The notes: generated by a model not told the origin, from the sequence alone. Positions 37,678 through 46,066 are shown, numbered from the stretch's first letter. The stretch is DNA of 64,000 nucleotides from Actibacterium atlanticum (GCF_000671395.1 NZ_AQQY01000001.1:721575-785574), one strand, 5' to 3'. Program-made: numbers and translations.

Positions 37678-38330
37678 TTCATACGACCGGCGATCAATAT
37701 CTTGGGGGAAGGAGAAATGAATCTTGGTGATTTACGCCCCCCCTTCTGCGGGAACTGATTGCATTCCCACAGTACCATCTGGGCTTTCGGAAAGCTCAAT
37801 CTGGTTTCTTGTTGTCATAGAAGTATTTTTCCATTCTCGAAAAGCAGTTTTCGTTCCAAGTACAGGACGAAGTTTTTTATGTTTAGTAGGAAAATCACGA
37901 GGAAGAAAAGCATCTAACAAAGGCCATTTGTATATACGAGGGCGATAAATATTCGCCAAGTTCCAGGATTTGGTCTCATCGCACTTTCATAGAGTGTAAT
38001 GTAACCGGCGCTTGGGAGGGTGGCCATTCTAAGACTTGCGAGTACGCTGATGGGATTTACTCACATGGCAGCACAATCGAACTAGTCGGAAACTGGTATC
38101 AACAGTGCAAAGAAGGCGCTTGGCACACACGCAAAAAAATAAGTGACTAACCATAAGCTGGATGATGTAACACCAGTTAGCGACGTTCTTGCAACACTAT
38201 GACCCCAGCGGCAAACGCCGTTGGGGAATTCATGAACAGTGCAAGCGGTGCGATTGCCGTTCCCTACTGTAACCTTAGCGTCGCAAGCTTTGAATGTGTC
38301 TGGGGCGCAGCACTGAGCTAACTCAAAGTA
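37678..38330. other. AT-rich accessory gap with gene debris
   Basis: This 650-base stretch has no intact gene I can defend. It contains a strong ribosome site GGAAGGAG followed by ATG at 37717, but that frame stops after 13 codons, just past a run of seven Cs. Frames on both strands are short. The only structured signal is the two-repeat Cys-rich fragment at 37890-38150. Composition differs from the flanks, consistent with an acquired and decaying segment. Confidence 0.5.
37890..38150 (+). pseudogene. Fragment of a Cys-rich tandem-repeat protein
   Basis: This frame is open for 86 codons but has no ATG, GTG or TTG before the first repeat and follows two TAG codons. It encodes two similar units with the pattern C-x-Y-x4-Y-S-x2-S-x-I, then eight or nine residues, then Cys and a Gly-Ala-Trp: CIYEGDKYSPSSRI with CNVTGAW, and CEYADGIYSHGSTI with CKEGAW. 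Such a repeat is unlikely by chance and looks like a small disulfide-bearing extracellular domain. I could not link it to an upstream frame with a signal peptide, so it is probably a broken gene; a frameshift near 37880 could also explain it. Confidence 0.45.
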
Positions 38331-38351
38331 AAAACCGCCCCGAAGGGCGGC
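38331..38351 (-). terminator. Rho-independent terminator of sodB
   Basis: On the minus strand GCCGCCC-TTCG-GGGCGGT is followed by a run of five Ts. The UUCG tetraloop on a GC-rich stem makes this a strong terminator 30 bases after the sodB stop. Confidence 0.85.
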
Positions 38352-38380
38352 TTTCAATTCTTTCACGGTCGGAAACGCGA

Positions 38381-38989
38381 TCAGGCGTTCGACAGACGCT
38401 CGGCGACGTTTTCCCAGTTGACCAGCTTGTCCAGGAAGTTGGTCAGGTAGGCCGGGCGTTTGTTGCGGAAGTCGATGTAGTAGGAGTGCTCCCACACGTC
38501 GCAACCCAGCAGCGCGGTTTGGTCAAAGCACAGTGGGTTCACGCCGTTTTCGGTTTTGGTGACTTTCAGCGTGCCGTCGGTGTCAACCACCAGCCAGCAC
38601 CAGCCCGAGCCGAACTGGCCAGCGCCAGCAGCCGAGAACTGCTGTTTGAACTCGTCAACCGAACCAAAGGCGTCAACGATGCGGGCTTCCAGCTCGCCGG
38701 GCATGGTGTTGCCTGCGGGGCCCATCATTTCCCAGAACTGCATGTGGTTCCAGTGCTGCGAGGCGTTGTTGAAGATGCCGTTCTGTGCCACGGCGCCAGC
38801 GGCATAGGTGCCTTTGACGATCTCTTCCAGCGACTTGCCTTCCCACTCGGTGCCGGCGATCAGCTTGTTGCCGTTGTCGACATAAGCTTTGTGGTGCAGA
38901 TCGTGGTGGTATTCCAGCGTCTCAGCCGACATGCCAGCGTCAGCCAGCGCGTCATGTGCATAGGGAAGATCAGGAAGTTCGAAAGCCAT
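38381..38989 (-). CDS. sodB: Superoxide dismutase [Fe]/[Mn]
   Basis: Cytoplasmic enzyme converting superoxide to peroxide and oxygen. 202 residues: N-terminal hairpin with TLEYHHDLHHKAYV (first metal His), NNASQHWNHMQFW (second His), and CDVWEHSYYIDFRNKR (Asp and His ligands). The AAGAGQFGSGWCWLV segment is the usual iron-type signature, but Fe versus Mn cannot be settled from sequence. The ATG at 38989 gives the canonical MAFELPDLPYAHDAL start; longer readings are not family-like. A single gene with its own terminator. Confidence 0.95.
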   Translation of the reverse strand: MAFELPDLPYAHDALADAGMSAETLEYHHDLHHKAYVDNGNKLIAGTEWEGKSLEEIVKGTYAAGAVAQNGIFNNASQHWNHMQFWEMMGPAGNTMPGELEARIVDAFGSVDEFKQQFSAAGAGQFGSGWCWLVVDTDGTLKVTKTENGVNPLCFDQTALLGCDVWEHSYYIDFRNKRPAYLTNFLDKLVNWENVAERLSNA

Positions 38990-39285
38990 TGGGTAAGCCC
39001 TTTCGGTTCGCGGGTTCAATTTGCACACAAATGTCGGTTTCTGAGAGAAAAGGTCAAGAGCCGATTGAAAAAGCAAGCGCCGAAAAATGCGGCATAATTT
39101 CCAATCCTCCCCCTGAGCGGGCCTCGACATTTGGCTAACAAACTGTATCCTTTACGGAAACAATGGCAAACCTGCGCAAAAGCGGGTCTCATCATTACGC
39201 CGGTCATGTTTTCTGAACGGTTTGATGCGTATGAGTACGGGCAGCAGTCGCATTTCAATAATGCGGGATAACGGGACAGGACGCG

Positions 39286-40662
39286 ATGCAATCTGCGAAA
39301 CATCAACACACCATCCTTTCGATGATGAAGGACGAAGGGCATTGCCTGGTGGAATGGGTCGCCTATCACCACTATCTGGGCTTCGATAACATTTGCGTCT
39401 ACACCAACAACTGCACCGACGGCACCGATGAAATGCTGATCCGGTTGCAAGAGCTGGGCTATTGCAAACATTTCGAGAATGTCGTGCCCGAGGATAAAAA
39501 GCCTCAGCCCCACGCGCTCGCGCTGGCCACAAAAAACCCCGAGGTCATGGACAGTGAATGGATCCTGACCATGGACGCGGATGAGTTTCTGTCGATCAAA
39601 ACCGGTGACGGCCGCCTGCCCGACCTGATGGCGGCGATGCCCGACGGCACAGACGCGATGGCGATCACGTGGCGGTTCTTTGGATCATCCGAGATCACCG
39701 ATTGGAACCCTGGTCTGGTTTCCGAAAGCTTTACCAAGGCAGCGCCGGACATGTTCAAACGCGGCTGGGGGGTGAAGACCCTGTTCCGCCCCTATGATCA
39801 GATCAAACTGGGCATTCACCGCCCGCACATCAAAAAAGCCAAGCAAGAGCCCGAAAATGCGCGCGCCATGTTGGCCCAGCATTGGGTGAATGGCTCGGGC
39901 GAACCCATGCCCAAGGAATTCAATCTGTCTGGCTGGCGCTCGACCAAGCCGACGCTGGGCTATGATCTGGTCGAGCTGAACCACTATGCCGTCAAAAGCT
40001 ACGAGGCCTATCTTCTGCGCCGCATGCGCGGCAATGTGAACAAGAAAGCCGATAAGTATAACGCCGCCTATTTCGCAATTTTCGATCGCAACGAGATCGA
40101 GGCCAACAACGCCGCCCGTCACGCTGGACCGGTGCGCGAGATCATGGAACAAATGTTGGCAGACCCCAAGCTGCGCGCATTGCAGGACAAAGCATATGAG
40201 TTCCATCAGGCGCTGGTCGACAAGCTGCGTACCACGGGCGAGTATGATGAATGGCTGACGTCTTTGAAAGAGGCCTCGCAAGTCGGCATTGATGAATTGG
40301 ATGAGATTTTGTTTACCCAGCACCTTCCCAAAGAATGGCAAGACAAGGTCGAAGAGATGCGGAAATCCGGCATTCCGGATCGCGAAATCGCCCTTATGAT
40401 TTCCCGCAGCCAGACCGCCAAAAAGGGCGAAACCCGTGCCGCGCTGAAGAAAGCCGCCGGGCTGGTTGATGACGAAAACCCCTATGAAGACGCCCAGACG
40501 GACGACCCCATCAAGAAAGAGCTGGACGACGAAAAAGAACGCGCCCGCGCCGCCCGCAAAAAAGAACGCGAAGAGCGTCAGGCGCGCAATCGCGCCGCGC
40601 GCGCACGGGGTGAAGTGGTACGTGAAACCTGGGCGGAAGAGCGGGCTGGAAAATCGTCATGA
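39286..40662 (+). CDS. Glycosyltransferase family 2-like protein with charged tail
   Basis: 458 residues. An N-terminal GT-A fold (about 5-260) starts with HTILSMMKDEGHCLVEWVAYHH, has NNCTDGTDEM, and the metal/nucleotide motif DAD at 97-99 (ILTMDADEF). It resembles the Glyco_tranf_2_4 group. The rest is helical, and the final 75 residues are very rich in Lys, Glu and Arg, likely a coiled coil. It overlaps the next gene, a paralogue, by four bases. The donor and acceptor are unknown; surface polysaccharide or protein glycosylation are both possible. Confidence 0.85.
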   Translation: MQSAKHQHTILSMMKDEGHCLVEWVAYHHYLGFDNICVYTNNCTDGTDEMLIRLQELGYCKHFENVVPEDKKPQPHALALATKNPEVMDSEWILTMDADEFLSIKTGDGRLPDLMAAMPDGTDAMAITWRFFGSSEITDWNPGLVSESFTKAAPDMFKRGWGVKTLFRPYDQIKLGIHRPHIKKAKQEPENARAMLAQHWVNGSGEPMPKEFNLSGWRSTKPTLGYDLVELNHYAVKSYEAYLLRRMRGNVNKKADKYNAAYFAIFDRNEIEANNAARHAGPVREIMEQMLADPKLRALQDKAYEFHQALVDKLRTTGEYDEWLTSLKEASQVGIDELDEILFTQHLPKEWQDKVEEMRKSGIPDREIALMISRSQTAKKGETRAALKKAAGLVDDENPYEDAQTDDPIKKELDDEKERARAARKKEREERQARNRAARARGEVVRETWAEERAGKSS

Positions 40663-42473
40663 GCAATCACGGCCGCAAGATCGTCGTCTCGACCATGAAA
40701 AACGAGGCGCCTTATCTGATCGAGTGGATCGCCTATCACCGGCTGATCGGCTTTGATGATTTTGTGCTGTTTTCCAATGATTGCACCGATGGCACCAACC
40801 TGATGCTGAACCGGCTGGATCAGCTGGGCATCGTACACCATTTCGACAACCCGATTGGCCCGGGCATGGACCCGCAGCGCGCCGCCTATAGCCGCGCGGG
40901 CAAGATGGATTTGACCCGCGATGCCGATTGGGTGCTGATCATCGACGCAGATGAATTCATGAACATCCGCGTGGGCGACGGCCGTGTCGACGATCTGCTT
41001 GACGCCTGCGAAGGGGCTGACGCGATCTCATTGAACTGGCGGTTGATGGGCTCGGCGGGACAAACGCAGATGCGCCCCGAACCGGTGACGGAACGCTTTA
41101 CGCGCGGCTGCACGTTGGACAAGCCTGAAAACGGCCTTGTCTGGGGGTTCAAAACCATCTTCCGTCCGAAAGTGTTTGATTATTTCGGGGTTCATCGCCC
41201 GAAGTTCTATAAAGACCGTGAAGTCACGGCAGATATGGCCACATGGTTCAACGGATCGGGCCGCGATCTGGGGGATGCACTGCATGTGAACGGCTGGCGG
41301 ACGAATGCCAGTCAGGTGGGCTATGCTTTTGGGCAGATCAATCACTATGCTGTCAAATCGCGCGAAGAGTTCCTGCTGAAGCGTTTGCGCGGCACAGCAA
41401 ATTCCAAGAACAAAGATCGTATCGACACCTCTTATTGGCCCAAATTCGATCTGAACGCGTTTGAAGATACCTCCATTCGTACCGAAGGCCTGCAGCAGGA
41501 AATGGATCGCCTGCTGGAAGACCCGATCCTGAACGCATTGCAGCATGCAGCATTGGACAGCGCCCGGCGCACCATCGACTATCAGCTACAAGACCCGCAA
41601 TGGGCGACCTTTGTTGAAACCGGCGCGTTCGAGGAGGTAGAGCAAGAACTCCCCCCGCCCCCAAAGGATAATCCCGAGAACGTCAGGTTCTTGGGCATCG
41701 GCACGCATCACAAAACCGGTACGATCTGGATGCGTAAGGTCTTTCGGCAAGTCGCCGACGATCTGCAGGTACCGACGATGCAGTGCTATCGTAAAAAACG
41801 CCTAAGTGACCTGCCTGCCGAGGGGCCTGCGGTCTTGCTGAACTGGCACACGACCTTCCCCGAAGAATTGGTTCAGCGGCAAGACACCCGTTTTATCCAC
41901 ATCATCCGCGATCCGCGCGATATCCTGCTGTCGGGCATGCGCTATCATCGCACCGCCGGACTTGGGAACGAAAAGTTCCTGCGCGAAAAGCGCGATGAAT
42001 GGGGTGGCTTGAACTATCAGGACTTTCTGAATGCCCTGCCCGATGATCTGGCTCGGCTAGAGTTTGAAATGCGCCACAAACACCACGATACGGTGCAAGA
42101 AATGCTGAAATGGTCCTATGACAACCCTCACGCCGCCGAGTTGCGATATGAGGATTTGATCAATGACACGGATTGCAGCTTGTTCCGCAAAACGCTGGAA
42201 GACCTTGGTGTAGAGGGGCTCGATATCGACAAGATTGTCGATATCTATTGGCAAAACAGCCTGTTTGGCGGATTGGCCGCCGAGGAAAACCGCGAAGATA
42301 TCGTGGCGCGCCACATCAAGTCGGGCAAAGCCGCCCAGTGGGTCACCAAGCTTCCGCGCGAAATTGCCGAGATTTATGTCCAGGAATATGGCGATGCGCT
42401 GAAAAAGCTGGGCTATGCAAAGGACGACAGCTGGGTCGACCTTTGCGCGCCATGGAAAGACCTTGCAGCCTGA
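40659..42473 (+). CDS. Glycosyltransferase-sulfotransferase fusion protein
   Basis: 604 residues in two enzymes. Residues about 5-300 are a GT-A domain clearly paralogous to the preceding protein (VVSTMKNEAPYLIEWIAYHR, SNDCTDGTN, DAD at 96-98). From about 340, a PAPS-dependent sulfotransferase begins: HHKTGTIWM (5'-phosphosulfate loop, K352), HIIRDPRDILLSG (3'-phosphate motif, R417-D421), RYEDLIND, and HIKSGKAAQW near the end. One chain could therefore add a sugar and sulfate it, or sulfate a neighbouring product. Coupled to the upstream GT by ATGA. The stop lies in a perfect hairpin shared with the convergent gene. Confidence 0.88.
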   Translation: MSNHGRKIVVSTMKNEAPYLIEWIAYHRLIGFDDFVLFSNDCTDGTNLMLNRLDQLGIVHHFDNPIGPGMDPQRAAYSRAGKMDLTRDADWVLIIDADEFMNIRVGDGRVDDLLDACEGADAISLNWRLMGSAGQTQMRPEPVTERFTRGCTLDKPENGLVWGFKTIFRPKVFDYFGVHRPKFYKDREVTADMATWFNGSGRDLGDALHVNGWRTNASQVGYAFGQINHYAVKSREEFLLKRLRGTANSKNKDRIDTSYWPKFDLNAFEDTSIRTEGLQQEMDRLLEDPILNALQHAALDSARRTIDYQLQDPQWATFVETGAFEEVEQELPPPPKDNPENVRFLGIGTHHKTGTIWMRKVFRQVADDLQVPTMQCYRKKRLSDLPAEGPAVLLNWHTTFPEELVQRQDTRFIHIIRDPRDILLSGMRYHRTAGLGNEKFLREKRDEWGGLNYQDFLNALPDDLARLEFEMRHKHHDTVQEMLKWSYDNPHAAELRYEDLINDTDCSLFRKTLEDLGVEGLDIDKIVDIYWQNSLFGGLAAEENREDIVARHIKSGKAAQWVTKLPREIAEIYVQEYGDALKKLGYAKDDSWVDLCAPWKDLAA

Positions 42474-42489
42474 TCAAATCAGGCTGCAA
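42463..42489. terminator. Shared hairpin carrying both convergent stop codons
   Basis: TTGCAGCCTGA-TCAAA-TCAGGCTGCAA is a perfect 11-bp dyad. Each arm encodes the last codons and the TGA stop of one gene: Leu-Ala-Ala-stop on the plus strand, Ile-Ala-Ala-stop on the minus strand. There is no T-run, but position and symmetry suggest a bidirectional stop signal. Confidence 0.6.
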
Positions 42490-43504
42490 TCCCAACAACC
42501 TGCGGCATCGGGTTCCAAAAACTGCACAGATGATCGTTGATCTCGTCTGAAAGAATTTTACGACGGCCTGAGTTTGGCAGAAACGTCAATTCACCCAGGA
42601 TCATCTCGGAATCACGCACGTAAATGTCGACGCGGACATACGGGAAAGGCGCGGCAATTTCTTTTGCCACGTCGCGGGCAAGTTCGGCATTCTTTGGCAG
42701 TTCGACCTCGCCCAGATTATCGCGCAGGAAATCATGGGGCATATAGTTCAGATCGCCATCAAAGATCGGATTATTACGCTCGTCGCTTCCCAATCCCAGA
42801 TCCAATTGCAGCAGCGCAACCTGACCATTGATGCAGTGAAACCGGAAGTCCGGGATCGGTTCGCCAGCCACGCGGCACAGGTCTTCTTCGACAAAGACTT
42901 TGCGTTCGATCAGCCGATACCACCACTGCGATGACTTCAAACCATAGGGTTTGCTCAGCCAAAATTCGGTCTTTTCACGAAGGCTTTCCAGCTCTGCTGG
43001 CGTCATCGGAAGCGTTATACGTTCAGCCTGTGCGCTGCCGTGATTGGCCTTAAGGAAGTAACTGCCGGGCGCGAGCCCATCAAAATTCAGCTCTTCGGCA
43101 CTGCTAAAGCTGCGAAATACCTTGGCCGGGCGCACAAAGTCGCGACGATGCTGCGGGATGTAGTTTCCCACATTCAACTTGTCGGCGGGAATGACCGTAG
43201 GAAGCGGCGCAACGATACTGTTAAGCAACGTCATTTCGGTGAAGTTTTTGGGCTTTTGGAAATCAGGGAATTTGCCTCTGGCCCGATAATATCCCGCAAT
43301 ACCGCGGCGGGCGATATTCTTCGTCTTGCGCGACCCGAACGATGAAAGGCATGTCATCATGCCATCGCCGTCCACGGCTGGTGCGGTTTCCAGGTTATCG
43401 GAATACCAATCCCAGAAATCTTTCATGTACTCGCCAATCAGGGCGTCGCCATATTCTTCGCGCGTGCGTTTGTTGTAAAACGCCTGTTCTTCAAAGTCTC
43501 TCAA
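42479..43504 (-). CDS. TupA-type ATP-grasp polysaccharide biosynthesis protein
   Basis: 341 residues resembling the ATPgrasp_TupA family, whose founding member acts in teichuronopeptide synthesis. Recognisable parts are KANHGSAQ (near residue 155), PDFRFHCINGQVALLQLD (about 218-235), and the metal-binding segment RVDIYVRDSEMILGELTFLPNSG (about 298-320). ATP-grasp enzymes ligate amino acids or other groups with ATP; here an amide substitution of a surface glycan is likely. The start is a TTG at 43504 behind AGGCAGGA; a later ATG at 43426 is possible. It converges on the GT-sulfotransferase gene. Confidence 0.82.
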   Translation of the reverse strand: MRDFEEQAFYNKRTREEYGDALIGEYMKDFWDWYSDNLETAPAVDGDGMMTCLSSFGSRKTKNIARRGIAGYYRARGKFPDFQKPKNFTEMTLLNSIVAPLPTVIPADKLNVGNYIPQHRRDFVRPAKVFRSFSSAEELNFDGLAPGSYFLKANHGSAQAERITLPMTPAELESLREKTEFWLSKPYGLKSSQWWYRLIERKVFVEEDLCRVAGEPIPDFRFHCINGQVALLQLDLGLGSDERNNPIFDGDLNYMPHDFLRDNLGEVELPKNAELARDVAKEIAAPFPYVRVDIYVRDSEMILGELTFLPNSGRRKILSDEINDHLCSFWNPMPQVVGIAA

Positions 43505-43561
43505 TGTCCTGCCTGCTCGTTTTTTATCGAACTTTTGTTGGAATCTTATAGGTTTAGCCTA

Positions 43562-43587
43562 ATTGGTCAACAGAGCCGTTAACCAAT
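43562..43587. promoter_or_regulatory. Near-perfect inverted repeat between tupA-like and ccmI genes
   Basis: ATTGGTCAAC and GTTAACCAAT match at nine of ten positions as reverse complements, with the six-base spacer AGAGCC. It lies 58 bases upstream of the TTG start of the TupA gene and 128 bases before ccmI, in a divergent promoter region. Probably an operator; no cognate regulator is known. Confidence 0.4.
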
Positions 43588-43715
43588 GCCCATAGGTATG
43601 GCATCCCTGCCACGCCTCCTGCGACATGGCGCCCAAGCGCGAACTGAACGTGGTTTCCCTCTTTCGTCCGACCCGCGCAGTGGTTACATGCGTGGGAACC
43701 AAGAGGAAGACCCGC

Positions 43716-44936
43716 ATGCTGTTCTGGCTGATTGCCATACTCATTGCCGCCTTTGTGGCCGCTATTCTTGCCCTGACCCTGTGGCGCGCGCGTGACAACG
43801 CCGCCCCCGCCGCTGCCTATGACCTGAAGGTGTATAAGGACCAGCTGCGCGAGGTGGAAAAGGATCTGGCTCGCGGAGTGATCTCGCCGGAGGATGCCGA
43901 GCGCACCCGGTTGGAAATTTCCAAACGTATTCTTGAGGCCGACAAAGCCCTGCAATCCGGTCAGGACGCCTCGGTCAAAACACCGACCGGCACGCGTGTA
44001 TTGGCACTTGCGGCTTTTGTTGCCGTCTTGGGGGGCTCGGCTGGGCTGTATTACACCATCGGTACACCGGGCTATCCGGATATGCCCTTGCAGGCCCGCA
44101 AGGACGCCGCAGATCAGGCGCGCGCCAACCGCCTTCGTCAGGCCGAGGCCGAGGCGCGCATCCCGCCCTCTCCGCAGCAAAACGACCCGCGTCACGAAGA
44201 GCTGGTGCAGAACCTAAGAGACGTGGTCGCCGAACGCCCCGACGATGCCGAAGGCCTGCGCCTTCTGGCCTCAAACGAGGCCGCATTGGGCAACCTCAAA
44301 GCCGCCTATACCGCGCAGTCCAAAATGATCAGCCTGTTGGGCGAAGAGGCCACCGCCGATGACTTTGCCTTTATGGCGGACATGATGATCCTGGCGACCA
44401 ACGGTTATGTGTCACCCGAAGCGGAAGGCGCGATTGATCAGGCGTTGCGCAAAGACCCAACCGAAGGCAGCGCACGGTTTTATCTGGGCCTGATGTACGC
44501 CCAGACCGGCCGCCCGGATTTTGCCTTCCGTATCTGGAGCCAGCTTCTGGCGCAAAGCAACGCCGACGACCCCTGGGTTCCTGCGATCCAGAACGGGATC
44601 GAAGAATTGGCATTCCGGGCCGGGGTCGACTACACGCCCCCGACCCTTGCGCCCGCCACGCGTGGCCCCAGCGCCGAAGATATGCAGGCCGCTCAGGATA
44701 TGACGGCTGAAGAACAGGCCGACATGATCCAAGGCATGGTCGATGGGCTGAGTGAACGTCTGGCCACAGAAGGCGGCTCGCCGCAGGAATGGGCTCAGCT
44801 GATCCGGGCCTTGGGTATTCTGGGCGATACGGAACGCGCCAGCGCGATCTGGGCCGAGGCCCAGCAGGTCTTTGCCGAAAACGAGGCTGCCCTATCGGTG
44901 ATCGGCGCCGAGGCAAATCGCGCCGGGCTGGAATAA
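43716..44936 (+). CDS. ccmI: Cytochrome c biogenesis protein CcmI
   Basis: Apocytochrome c chaperone of the system I maturation complex (CcmFHI). 406 residues: first membrane segment (about 2-22), a cytoplasmic loop with a leucine-zipper-like stretch DLKVYKDQLREVEKDLARGVISPEDAERTRLEI (residues about 38-70), a second membrane segment (about 95-115), and a periplasmic TPR-containing domain. ATG at 43716 behind AGAGGAAG is chosen because it makes the first hydrophobic segment N-terminal; an upstream start at 43626 is unlikely. The other ccm genes are not here. ruvX follows with no gap. Confidence 0.92.
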   Translation: MLFWLIAILIAAFVAAILALTLWRARDNAAPAAAYDLKVYKDQLREVEKDLARGVISPEDAERTRLEISKRILEADKALQSGQDASVKTPTGTRVLALAAFVAVLGGSAGLYYTIGTPGYPDMPLQARKDAADQARANRLRQAEAEARIPPSPQQNDPRHEELVQNLRDVVAERPDDAEGLRLLASNEAALGNLKAAYTAQSKMISLLGEEATADDFAFMADMMILATNGYVSPEAEGAIDQALRKDPTEGSARFYLGLMYAQTGRPDFAFRIWSQLLAQSNADDPWVPAIQNGIEELAFRAGVDYTPPTLAPATRGPSAEDMQAAQDMTAEEQADMIQGMVDGLSERLATEGGSPQEWAQLIRALGILGDTERASAIWAEAQQVFAENEAALSVIGAEANRAGLE

Positions 44937-45416
44937 ATGCCGGTCTACGAAGAATTTGAAGCTTTCAACGCGGCGCTTTCCCCGATGAAGGCGGTGGCCG
45001 GGCTTGACCTTGGCACCCAGACCATCGGCGTTGCCGTGTCTGACGGGCTGCGCAGTGTCGCCACCCCGCTGGAAACCATCCGCCGCAAGAAATTTGGCGT
45101 TGATGCCACGAAGCTTCTTGAAATTCTGACCAAACGCGATGTCACCGGAATCGTGCTGGGATTGCCGCGTAATATGGATGGCTCGGAAGGACCGCGCTGC
45201 CAATCGACCCGCGCCTTTGCCCGCAATCTGGCCAACCTGACCGACCTGCCGATCGGGTTCTGGGACGAGCGGCTTTCAACCGTGGCTGCGGAACGGGCCT
45301 TGCTCGAGGCAGACACCTCTCGGCGGCGCCGGGCCGAGGTCATTGATCACGTCGCCGCAGGTTATATTTTGCAAGGCGCGCTGGATCGCATAAATCATCT
45401 GGGAAGTGGCGCATGA
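44937..45416 (+). CDS. ruvX: RuvX/YqgF Holliday junction resolvase-like protein
   Basis: 159-residue RNase H-like protein. Motifs are AVAGLDLGTQTIGVAVSD (first catalytic Asp, about residue 24), GIVLGLPRNMDGSEGPRC (about 71-88), FWDERLSTVAAERAL (Glu, about 110-118) and a C-terminal VIDHVAAGYILQGALD (Asp). YqgF/RuvX is implicated in 5'-end 16S rRNA processing as well as DNA resolution. It starts immediately after the ccmI stop and overlaps the DUF1289 gene by four bases. Confidence 0.93.
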   Translation: MPVYEEFEAFNAALSPMKAVAGLDLGTQTIGVAVSDGLRSVATPLETIRRKKFGVDATKLLEILTKRDVTGIVLGLPRNMDGSEGPRCQSTRAFARNLANLTDLPIGFWDERLSTVAAERALLEADTSRRRRAEVIDHVAAGYILQGALDRINHLGSGA

Positions 45417-45652
45417 ACGATGATCAGGTTTGGGCCCGCGACGAGATCGCCTCGCCCTGCGTAAAACTCTGCACCATCCACCCCGAAGAGCAAATCTGCA
45501 CCGGCTGCTTTCGCACTTTGCAGGAAATCGGCGGCTGGTCAGCAATGGATAACGCCACCCGTCTTGCAATCATGCAAGAACTGCCAGACCGCGCACCGCG
45601 CCTGAAGAAACGGCGCGGGGGTCGGGCGGCGAAACTGCGGGATCGCAGCTGA
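45413..45652 (+). CDS. DUF1289 domain protein
   Basis: 79 residues with the four-Cys pattern of DUF1289: SPCVKLC (C-x3-C) and ICTGCFRTLQEIGGW (C-x2-C), likely a small metal-binding or Fe-S module. A basic C-terminal tail follows. The start overlaps the ruvX stop (ATGA) and a terminator-like hairpin follows, so it ends the ccmI-ruvX operon. The function of DUF1289 is not established. Confidence 0.88.
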   Translation: MNDDQVWARDEIASPCVKLCTIHPEEQICTGCFRTLQEIGGWSAMDNATRLAIMQELPDRAPRLKKRRGGRAAKLRDRS

Positions 45653-45674
45653 CGGGCGCCGCCCGGGTTGTTTT
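45653..45674 (+). terminator. Terminator of the ccmI-ruvX-DUF1289 operon
   Basis: CGGGC-GCC-GCCCG followed by GGTTG and TTTT, directly after the DUF1289 stop. It overlaps the stop codon of the convergent gene. Confidence 0.55.
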
Positions 45675-45975
45675 ACTGCAGGCGGTACTTGTCAATTGTC
45701 GCCGAGATCAGCTCTTCGCTGAGATCAGGATTGACCTGCTGCAGACAGGTGATGAGCTTCTCTTTGTTGGCGGCGCGCTGTTCATCGGTCGCCGCGCCAC
45801 GTTCCGCTGGTTTATCCAGCGTTTTTACGCAGCTTTTGACATCTTTGCGTTGCAGGCCCAGGTCCGCAGCAATTTGCTTGGCAATCTGGCGCCCCTGCCC
45901 CGGGGTTTGTGCCTGAACACCGCTGGCCAAAGTAGCAGCGATAAGTACGCCCAATGCGATAGGTTTAACGTTCAT
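45673..45975 (-). CDS. Small secreted hypothetical protein
   Basis: 100 residues: signal peptide MNVKPIALGVLIAATLASGVQA with probable cleavage before QTP, then a helical mature chain with two Cys (SCVKTL and TCLQQV) that could form a disulfide. The ATG at 45975 is chosen for the signal peptide; an upstream in-frame start at 46026 would put 17 residues in front of it. Small paired-Cys periplasmic proteins are common in Rhodobacteraceae. No function is known. Confidence 0.7.
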   Translation of the reverse strand: MNVKPIALGVLIAATLASGVQAQTPGQGRQIAKQIAADLGLQRKDVKSCVKTLDKPAERGAATDEQRAANKEKLITCLQQVNPDLSEELISATIDKYRLQ

Positions 45976-46066
45976 GAACTGATCCTCACTTGTTCGCGTT
46001 GATGTAAGTGAGAAACGCGGCGCCACGCAGTTTCCGTCGCGGCATCCGTATCTTTTCGCAAGAAAG

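Noticed and set aside
37732..37959. Minus-strand frame of 75 codons with TTG start in the accessory patch
   Set aside because: It reads smoothly but has no ATG at its start, no ribosome site and no family I recognise. Its 5' part is antisense to the Cys-rich repeat fragment, which has better internal evidence.
37240..38330. Insertion sequence or phage remnant
   Set aside because: No transposase or integrase motif, no terminal inverted repeats and no tRNA were found.
38082..38504. Minus-strand 140-codon frame overlapping the sodB 3' end
   Set aside because: Its N-terminal part is a shifted reading of sodB and it spans the sodB terminator.
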